Source: Megaleporinus macrocephalus
Lineage: Eukaryota > Chordata > Actinopteri > Characiformes > Anostomidae
DNA: 64,000 nucleotides
Direction: 5' to 3'
NCBI GenBank assembly: GCA_021613375.1
Contig: CM038727.1
Coordinates: 1,641,832 to 1,705,831, forward strand
Position 1 is the stretch's first letter, and every line of letters begins with the position of its first letter. Positions 55,793 through 64,000 of the stretch are shown here, one piece after another. The translations under genes and the position numbers were made by a program. The notes beneath the pieces are model-generated. The model was not told where the DNA came from. It did no database searches and was given only the letters and a program-made list of their open reading frames with translations.

Positions 55793-58700
55793 ATAGTCTG
55801 GATATACAGTTTTGTAGTAGTCTGGATATACAGTTTTGTAGTAGTCTGGAAATACAGTTCTTTAAGTAGTCTGGATATATAGTTTTGTAGTAGTCTGGAT
55901 ACACAGTTTTGTAGTAGTCTGGAAATACAGTTCTTTAAGTAGTCTGGATATACAGTTTTGTAGTAGTCTGGATATACAGTTTTGTAGTAGTCTGGATATA
56001 CAGTTTTGTAGTAGTCTGGAAATACAGTTCTTTAAGTAGTCTGGATATACAGTTTTGTAGTAGTCTGGATATACAGTTTTGTAGTAGTCTGGAAATACAG
56101 TTCTTTAAGTAGTCTGGATATATAGTTTTGTAGTAGTCTGGATACACAGTTTTGTAGTAGTCTGGAAATACAGTTCTTTAAGTAGTCTGGATATACAGTT
56201 TTGTAGTAGTCTGGATACACAGTTTTGTAGTAGTCTGGATATACAGTTCTTTAAGTAGTCTGAATATACAGTTCTGTAGTAGTCTGGATATATAGTTTTG
56301 TAGTAGTCTGGATATACAGTTTTGTAGTAGTCTGGATATATAGTTTTGTAGTAGACTGGATATACAGTTCTGTAGTAGTCTGAATATACAGTTCTGTAGT
56401 AGACTGGATATACAGTTCTGTAGTAGTCTGAATATACAGTTCTGTAGTAGTCTGGATATACAGTTCTGTAGTAGTCTGAATATACAGTTCTGTAGTAGTC
56501 TGGATATACAGTTTTGTAGTAGTCTGAATATACAGTTCTGTAGTAGTCTGGATATACAGTTTTGTAGTAGTCTGGATATACAGTTCTGTAGTAGTCTGGA
56601 TATACAGTTTTGTAGTAGTCTGAATATACAGTTCTGTAGTAGTCTGGATATACAGTTCTGTAGTAGTCTGAATATACAGTTCTGTAGTAGTCTGGATATA
56701 CAGTTTTGTAGTAGTCTGGATATACAGTTCTGTAGTAGTCTGGATATACAGTTCTGTAGTAGTCTGGATATATAGTTTTGTAGTAGTCTGGATATACAGT
56801 TCTGTAGTAGTCTGGATATACAGTTCTGTAGTAGTCTGGATATATAGTTTTGTAGTAGTCTGGATATACAGTTCTTTAAGTAGTCTGGATATACAGTTTT
56901 GTAGTAGTCTGGATATACAGTTTTGTAGTAGTCTGGATATACAGTTCTGTAGTAGTCTGAATATACAGTTCTGTAGTAGTCTGGATATACAGTTCTTGTA
57001 GTAGTCTGGATATACAGTTCTGTAGTAGTCTGGATATACAGTTTTGTAGTAGTCTGATATACAGTTCTGTAGTAGTCTGAATATACAGTTCTGTAGTAGT
57101 CTGGATATACAGTTTTGTAGTAGTCTGGATATACAGTTCTGTAGTAGTCTGGATATACAGTTTTGTAGTAGTCTGGATATACAGTTTTGTAGTAGTCTGG
57201 ATATACAGTTTTGTAGTAGTCTGGATATACAGTTCTGTAGTAGTCTGGATATACAGTTTTGTAGTAGTCTGGATATACAGTTTTGTAGTAGTCTGGATAT
57301 ACAGTTCTGTAGTAGTCTGGATATACAGTTTTGTAGTAGTCTGGATATACAGTTTTGTAGTAGTCTGGATATACAGTTCTGTAGTAGTCTGGATATACAG
57401 TTTTGTAGTAGTCTGGATATACAGTTTTGTAGTAGTCTGGAAATACAGTTCTTTAAGTAGTCTGGACATACAGTTTTGTAGTAGTCTGGATATACAGTTT
57501 TGTAGTAGTCTGGATATACAGTTTTGTAGTAGTCTGGAAATACAGTTCTTCAAGTAGTCTGGATATACAGTTTTGTAGTAGTCTGGATATACAGTTTTGT
57601 AGTAGTCTGGATATACAGTTCTTTAAGTAGTCTGAATATACAGTTCTGTAGTAGTCTGGATATACAGTTTTGTAGTAGTCTGGATATATAGTTTTGTAGT
57701 AGTCTGGATATACAGTTCTGTAGTAGTCTGAATATACAGTTCTGTAGTAGTCTGGATATACAGTTCTGTAGTAGTCTGAATATACAGTTCTGTAGTAGTC
57801 TGGATATACTGTTTTGTAGTAGTCTGGATATACAGTTCTGTAGTAGTCTGGATATACAGTTTTGTAGTAGTCTGGATATATAGTTTTGTAGTAGTCTGGA
57901 TATACAGTTCTGTAGTAGTCTGGATATACAGTTTTGTAGTAGTCTGGATATACAGTTTTGTAGTAGTCTGGATATACAGTTTTGTAGTAGTCTGGATATA
58001 TAGTTTTGTAGTAGTCTGGATATACAGTTTTGTAGTAGTCTGGATATATAGTTTTGTAGTAGTCTGGATATACAGTTCTTTAAGTAGTCTGGATATATAG
58101 TTTTGTAGTAGTCTGGATATACAGTTCTTTAAGTAGTCTGGATATACAGTTTTGTAGTAGTCTGGATATATAGTTTTGTAGTAGTCTGGATATACAGTTT
58201 TGTAGTAGTCTGGATATATAGTTTTGTAGTAGTCTGGATATACAGTTCTTTAAGTAGTCTGGATATACAGTTCTGTAGTAGTCTGGATATACAGTTCTGT
58301 AGTAGTCTGGATATATAGTTTTGTAGTAGTCTGGATATATAGTTTTGTAGTAGTCTGGATATACAGTTCTTTAAGTAGTCTGGATATACAGTTCTGTAGT
58401 AGTCTGGATATACAGTTCTGTAGTAGTCTGGATGTACAGTTTTGTAGTAGTCTGGATATACAGTTCTTTAAGTAGTCTGGATATACAGTTCTGTAGTAGT
58501 CTGGATATATAGTTTTGTAGTAGTCTGAATATACAGTTCTGTAGTAGTCTGGATATACAGTTTTGTAGTAGTCTGGATATACAGTTCTTTAAGTAGTCTG
58601 GATATATAGTTTTGTAGTAGTCTGAATATACAGTTCTGTAGTAGTCTGGATATATAGTTTTGTAGTAGTCTGAATATACAGTTCTGTAGTAGTCTGAATA

Positions 58701-58978
58701 TACAGTTCTGTAGTAGTCTGAATATACAGTTCTGTAGTAGTCTGGATGTACAGTTTTGTAGTAGTCTGAATATACAGTTCTGTAGTAGTCTGGATATACA
58801 GTTTTGTAGTAGTCTGGATATACAGTTCTGTAGTAGTCTGGATATACAGTTTTATAGTAGTCTGGATATACAGTTCTGTAGTAGTCTGGATATACAGTTC
58901 TTTAAGTAGTCTGGATATACAGTTTTGTAGTAGTCTGGATATACAGTTCTTTAAGTAGTCTGGATATACAGTTTTGCA
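55793..58978. repeat. 24-bp minisatellite, ~3.2 kb
   Basis: About 133 copies of a 24-bp unit GGATATACAGTTTTGTAGTA plus GTCT, with recurrent variants CTGTAG, CTTTAAG, GAATATAC, GAAATAC and TATATAG. Variant order suggests block duplications, for example GGAAATACAGTTCTTTAAGT followed by the same neighbours at 55849, 55920, 56018 and 56089. The 225-codon minus-strand frame with an eight-residue period is an artefact. Confidence 0.98.
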
Positions 58979-59465
58979 GTTTGTATTAATTTATATTTTT
59001 GAGTGTTTTTAGATTTTGATGACACAGTGGACGCGGTTTGTTTGAACTAAATTTAGAGTATTTTAAAAGCGGAAGCTGAACAGGAAGCTTGCATAGTCAC
59101 ACATGTGCTGCTTTCTTTAAACTGGAGTAGAACAAAATTCTTAAAAGGTTTTGAGTCATGAAACAGTAAACAGATGTAGCATGTTATTAACAAAGCACTT
59201 GCTCTGAGTAATATGAACAATATTTAGAGCACTGCTGTGTTCTCTACTGCGCAGCAGCTTTAAAGCTACTACCTCCCGAATTCCCTCTCCAGATGTTGAT
59301 CACACTTACTGAGCCTTCTTTGTTACATCTCCCAGATAGTGAGTGTATATCGATACGCTGGCTGGATAAGTCAGCACCCCGCTGACTGCTGCCATTACTG
59401 GTCCACATTAGACCAATCAGATTATTATCCTGTGTATAAGGTTGCAGGTCACATACACCATACAT
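58979..59465. other. Spacer with no recognised feature
   Basis: A 73-codon minus-strand frame (59244-59465) shows no recognisable domain. Confidence 0.45.
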
Positions 59466-59467
59466 GC

Positions 59468-59800
59468 TGATGGTCTTCTCTGGGGTGGATGGGATCGCAC
59501 ACGGCTAGAAATGTCCCACACTGGTTGGAAGAGCTGACTAAGACTTACAAGTACTACCCTGGACCCCAAGTTCCCCAGATTTTAACCTAAATGAGCATCT
59601 GTGGGATCACCTGAATGGTGGTGTTGGCCCTATGGATCCTCCTCCACGCTCCCTCCAGCAGCTGTGGGATGCACTGCAGTCAGTATGGCTGCAGATACCT
59701 GTGACCACCTACCAGGACCTTACTGAGCCTCCCAGTCCATTTAGCTGCTGTCTGTACTGCACACTCTGGTGGTCACTCTGGATATTAGCTGGTCATAATA
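59468..59800 (+). pseudogene. Tc1/mariner-like transposase C-terminal remnant
   Basis: The plus strand encodes WTPSSPDFNLNEHLWDHLNG near 59565, then RSLQQLWDALQSVW and IPVTTYQDLTEPPSP. In Tc1-type enzymes the Glu of the .EHLWD word is the third catalytic residue. This Glu is kept, but the N-terminal two-thirds are absent or decayed. Same family as 24955-25310, opposite orientation. Confidence 0.8.
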
Positions 59801-59837
59801 ATGTGGCATGTGTCTTTATACCTGGTTACACTACACG

Positions 59838-60118
59838 ACTGTCTGAGTGATCAGGTCTTTATACCTGGTTACACTACACGACTGTCTGAGTGGTCAGGTC
59901 TTTATACCTGGTTACACTACACGACTGTCTGAGTGGTCAGGTCTTTATACCTGGTTACACTACATGACTGTCTGAGCGGTCAGGTCTTTATACCTGGTTA
60001 CACTACACGACTGTCTGAGTGGTCAGGTCTTTATACCTGGTTCACACTACACGACCGTCTGAGTGGTCAGGTCTTTATACCTGGTTACACTACACAACTG
60101 TCTGAGTGGTCAGGGTTT
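59838..60118. repeat. 43-bp minisatellite
   Basis: Six to seven copies of a unit built from CTGTCTGAGTGGTCAGGTCT and TTATACCTGGTTACACTACA plus CGA. Confidence 0.95.
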
Positions 60119-60121
60119 ATA

Positions 60122-60232
60122 CCTAAACTCTGGTGAAAACTAAACTCTGGTGAAAACTAAACTCTGGTGAAAACTAAACTCTGGTGAAAACTAAACTCTG
60201 GTGAGAACTAAACTCTGGTGAGATTCAGCGAC
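60122..60232. repeat. 17-bp tandem repeat
   Basis: Six copies of AAACTCTGGTGAAAACT, directly following the 43-bp array. The last two copies carry GTGAGA. Confidence 0.95.
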
Positions 60233-61485
60233 ATCACATAGATTATATGCTATTTCCAAACTGGATGTCAACGAATTGTTACTGTGCTGATGGTGCTCTC
60301 ACCAAAAGCTCTTTCAGATGTTCTTAAGTCCAAGTAGAGCGAGAACCTGTTGCAGCCATTATTTACTCTTGGTGTAGTCCTCCTCGAAAGTAGTGCACTA
60401 CTTTGGCAGCTCACTAGGGTTTGAGACAGACCTATGATGTGCACACGACTTGGGAACTAAAATGCTGGTGTGTTTGCACTTCCAGATCACTGACCAAGAA
60501 ACAAAAACAGAAAAAATATAATGTATAAATATAGAAACATTAACACAGGACCAAAGATCTGATGTTTCTTGAAGTTTTCACTGCGGAGGAGTTTCCTCCA
60601 AAACACTAAGAATAGTGAATTGTGTGATGGATTCTTATTCTTATGGTCACTCGTAACCAGAGGTAGCGAGACTGAGGGGGAATTTTGGTTTCATGCCTCT
60701 GGAAAACGTTATTGCCCAACGCTGTCTGTATATTTAACCCCGGCAGGTTATTTTAAGTGTCTAATGGACACAAATAGCTGCAGGGAGTTTGTTCAGTGTC
60801 ACAGACAGGAAGTTCAGAGGAATTCCCCATCCAGGCACATGACCAGGCGTCACGCTAAATTTGTTATAACTACAGCATTCTTTATCTGTTCCAGCTCACA
60901 GGGTGTTTTCCATGTGTCTGTGTATTGAAATCTACATGTGACCAAATAAACTGCAGTAATAAACAAACATGTGTTGTTTTAGAATCATTATCAAAAAACA
61001 TGATTATCAAAAAATTACATTTTTTATTATTACTGTATGTGGTTTTCTGTATGTATGTAATGTCTCTGTGGGTTTGCAAGTGTTCTGGAAAGCCAGCAGT
61101 GGCTCTAAGGCACCTTCTCATGAAACCATTGACAATTATCTAAACTAGATGACATATTCTTCTAGAAGAACAGCTGCTACATACATCCACTGAAGAATAT
61201 ATTGAACAAAATCAATAAAATATATGTTATTTTTAATGTTAAGCAGATTTTATAATATAAAGGCAGTTTTTATTTTCCGGTACTACAGCTGTACAATTGT
61301 GAATTTATAGAATGATATGTGATTTAATGTCCAGAAGGATGAACTGAGTAAGATTAAAGATGACCAAGAAACTTTGAAAATGTAATTAAATTAATATGTA
61401 GAAAATTTCAAATGTGGTGATGAAATCTCAGGCAGATCCACAGTTCAGTAATTCAATAACAACAATGAGTGTACAATCCTGCTAC
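60233..61485. other. Spacer with one unassigned 119-codon frame
   Basis: A plus-strand frame at 60569-60928 is open but has no signal peptide, known motif or supporting splice context. I do not call it a gene. A CTAGTGGT-free AT-rich tract follows. Confidence 0.4.
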
Positions 61486-61489
61486 CAAC

Positions 61490-62585
61490 AAGTCCATCTA
61501 ACATATAGTTGTTACTAACATATAGTTATTAATGTACTGTTTAAAATGGTCACTAACAAATAGTTACTAGTGTATAAATAAACACTGTTACTAACATAGA
61601 GTTATTAATGTACTGTTAATAAAAACTGTTACTAACACAGTTACTAATATATCATTAATTAAAGCTGTTACTAACATATGGTTACTTTTATACTGTTACT
61701 AGGAACTGTAACTAGCATATAGTTAATAAATGTACTGCTAATAGGAACTGTTACTCACATATAGATACTAATGTACTGTTACTAAAACTGTTATTCAAAT
61801 AGTTACTAATGTACTGTTACTAACATGTATTAAGGTACTGTTAATAAAAACTGTTACTCACATATGGTTACTTTTATACTGTTACTAACATGGTATGTTC
61901 TGTTACTAAAAATGTTACTAACACAGTTAATAAATGTACTGCTACTAGGTACTGTTACTCACATATAGTTAATGTACTGTTACTAAAACTGTTACTAACA
62001 TGTAGTTACTAATGCACTGTTATTTGTATTTATTAATGTACCGTTAATAAAAACTGTTTCTAACATATAATTACTAATGTACTGATACTAAACCTGTTAC
62101 TAACATATGGTTACTTTTAGAATGTTACTAAAACTGTTACTAACATATGGTTACTAAGGCACTGTTATTAACATATTTATTAATGTACTGTTAATAAAAA
62201 CTTATACTAACAGATGGTTACTTTTATACTGTTACTAACATAATATGTACTATTACTAAAACTATTGCTAACATAATTACTAATGTACTGATACTAAACA
62301 TGTTACTAACATATAGTTTCTAATGTACTGTTACTAAAACAGTAATATAAGTAACAATACTGTAATAAAAACAGTTACTAACACGGTAGTAAAAACTGTT
62401 ACTAATGTACTGTTACAAAAACTGCAACTAACACTGTTACTAACACACCAAAAACTATCTATAATAATATTACTACACTGCTATACTGTTACTTTTACCA
62501 AAAACTGTTACTAAAACATAGTTACTAACATAACCCTGATAATAAAGCCTGTAACTAACATGTCATTACTTAAATACCACTATAG
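61490..62585. repeat. Degenerate AT-rich repeat (CTGTTACTAACATATAGTTA type)
   Basis: Modules ACTGTTACTAA, AACATATAGTTACTAATGTA and CTGTTAATAAAAACTGTT are shuffled irregularly over about 1.1 kb. It resembles the 340-1026 array in composition and style but not clearly in sequence. Confidence 0.8.
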
Positions 62586-63960
62586 TGATTGTTACTTGAC
62601 ATGAGCTAAAATTACAAACAAATAGTTGTAGTATTGATGTGTATATACATGAACATTTGAAGAGTTTAGCTCTGAAATATATTACACTACATTAAATTAG
62701 ACTTTTAATGTGGGAGTGAAGTTTACACATAAGAAATATCAATGCCACTTTATGATTATTCAAAGCTTACAGAAATGAAATGACATGCTGACAAATATTC
62801 ATTTTTTAAAATGTTTTCAAATAAAGATGCATAACTCTGGACATGCTTAAATCACATATTAATATTACAGGCATAAAATAATAGTGGAACATAAAAGTGT
62901 GGCTGAACATCACAAAACAAATCAGGTTTAAATAAAAGCGTGTTGGGCAGCGCAGCTGACTTCACAACAAACAAGCAGCATCGTTAACCCTTCAAGACGT
63001 GGCTTTAACACTGAAATTTAGGTTTTCTCCTAAAAGCAGTCACACAGGCTTTCAGTAGAACTCCTACTTAGACTTGAGTCTGGTGCTGGGTAATATCATT
63101 GGGTCAGATGTCTTGACCCCTCAGTCAGGATGATGAGTTTTCTCTGAAGAGTGTTTACTTCAAAACAATGAACTTTTACATGTTAAGCAAGCCACGCTGA
63201 CGGGAGGAAGCCGATGAGGTCGTCTGAGCTTCTGTTGAAGTAGAAGGTGATGCATGCAAAAGATAAGTGCACCTATGCGCAGGCTGCGCTGGCAACCGCA
63301 GCTCAGGAAGTCACAACACTATTAGCGTTGCTATGTTCAGTTCAGCCCACGACGCCACTAGTCCAGTCAGTAGACCGTCATCGCGCTTCCATTTGCACTG
63401 TCACGACAACTCGCCGTGTATTTATACACCGAAGCAGTCCGCTAAGAATAGTGAGCTCCTCTCTATCCTAAGATTTACCCACAAAGCGTGTGATGGTGTC
63501 ACGATAAGGTCCTTTCATGTGGATGACACTGTAAGAAGCCCTGCAGTTTCAGTTCTGAGGAAACCGATGACAGTGATGTAGCAGAGAGTTATGACACTAC
63601 CTAACATTTCATTCATCTCCTTAAAAGGTCCATCAGTCACTCACTGGTCACCTTAGAAACTGTAGCCCTGCACTGGACATGTTTGTAATACTCTAGATTG
63701 TCACAGGTGGTCAGTCTCTGACCACATGGCTTCCCTTGACCTGGTATTTCTGGATGGTGGACTGTTCTTTACCCAGCAGTCAGGCTGAGCGTTGGTGTTA
63801 AAACCCACCAACACTGTGGTGTCGGACACACGACCTTCACCACACATAAGAATGGACCAGCTTCCAAATACTATTAGGCCAAGGGTTGTCCTGGGGTCAG
63901 AAAAAGACCAATGATAAATGGGGTAGAAAGAGGTATATGAACGACTGGGTCACTCACACT
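62586..63960. other. Spacer with no recognised gene
   Basis: Two overlapping plus-strand frames at 63247-63581 have higher GC than the surroundings but no recognisable domain. The end of this stretch leads into the 45-bp minisatellite and, like 46.5 kb, may belong to the repeat that carries it. Confidence 0.45.
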
Positions 63961-63962
63961 CA

Positions 63963-64000
63963 ATATCTCCACTCACTGTCCAGAGTATCAGCTCCACTGA
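63963..64000. repeat. 45-bp minisatellite, locus 3 (cut by window end)
   Basis: The first ~38 bases of the same unit as at 3739 and 46502 (CTCCACTCACTGTCC, then CAGCTCCACTGA). The number of further copies is unknown. Confidence 0.85.

Noticed and set aside
55935..57553. Frames of up to 225 codons with LYIQTTT repeats
   Set aside because: Shadow of the 24-bp minisatellite.
60569..60928. 119-codon plus-strand frame as a new small gene
   Set aside because: No motif, signal peptide or recognisable homologue. The length is within chance for this composition.
63247..63581. Two overlapping plus-strand frames in a GC-richer patch
   Set aside because: Neither has a recognisable domain, and two overlapping frames of similar length argue against either being real.

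Overview
This is vertebrate, almost certainly teleost, nuclear DNA. The support is intron-split CC chemokine genes with GT-AG junctions, fish-type non-LTR and Tc1/mariner remnants, AT-rich spacers and very abundant tandem repeats. Several dispersed repeats (a 45-bp minisatellite linked to a longer interspersed element at 46.5-47.1 kb, and a module at 10.2, 16.6 and 19.8 kb) look like ones I associate with ostariophysan, perhaps characiform, genomes. That placement is recognition from memory, not a search. There are no prokaryotic operons, CRISPR arrays or recognisable RNA genes.

The real genes are five CC chemokine genes, all on the minus strand: 23.8-24.5 kb, 30.9-31.6 kb, 41.35-43.27 kb, 45.8-47.26 kb and 54.27-55.37 kb. 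Each has a short signal-peptide exon ending in phase 1, an exon with the CC pair and the third canonical Cys ending in phase 2, an exon with the fourth canonical Cys, and a small terminal exon. The last three are clear tandem paralogues: 79-nt first exons, six cysteines, 42-nt terminal exons and matching TATA-box promoters. The 31-kb gene has a Ser/Thr/Pro-rich tail. The 24-kb gene is less complete because its last exon is unresolved. All should encode small secreted leukocyte attractants acting on G-protein-coupled receptors.

Layout. 0-1 kb: LINE 3' tail, a TATC microsatellite and an AT-rich minisatellite. 1.7-9.7 kb: two MITE copies, a 45-bp and a 31-bp minisatellite, and a 2.2-kb array of 51-bp units flanked by inverted copies of a ~320-bp repeat. 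10-20.6 kb: interspersed repeats, a decayed 62-bp repeat, a tandem ~480-bp duplication, a LINE tail, a palindrome and 32-bp arrays. 20.6-25 kb: mostly unique, with the first chemokine gene. 25-30.4 kb: Tc1 remnant, internally deleted LINE and two 45-bp-class arrays. 30.5-31.8 kb: second chemokine gene. 32.3-41 kb: nearly continuous tandem repeats (30-bp, an 861-bp compound unit, 25-bp telomere-motif units, 16-bp). 41.1-47.6 kb: two chemokine genes separated by a dead Tc1 transposon. 48-52.9 kb: 39-bp array. 54-55.5 kb: fifth chemokine gene. 55.8-59 kb: 24-bp array. 59.5-64 kb: Tc1 remnant, small arrays and unique DNA.

By my count about 25 kb, close to 40% of the window, is minisatellite. Many arrays have periods divisible by three (24, 30, 39, 45, 51), so they yield long, repetitive, meaningless open frames. 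I see no convincing new molecular system. The points most worth checking are small regulatory or splicing features of the chemokine paralogues and several structural oddities of the arrays.
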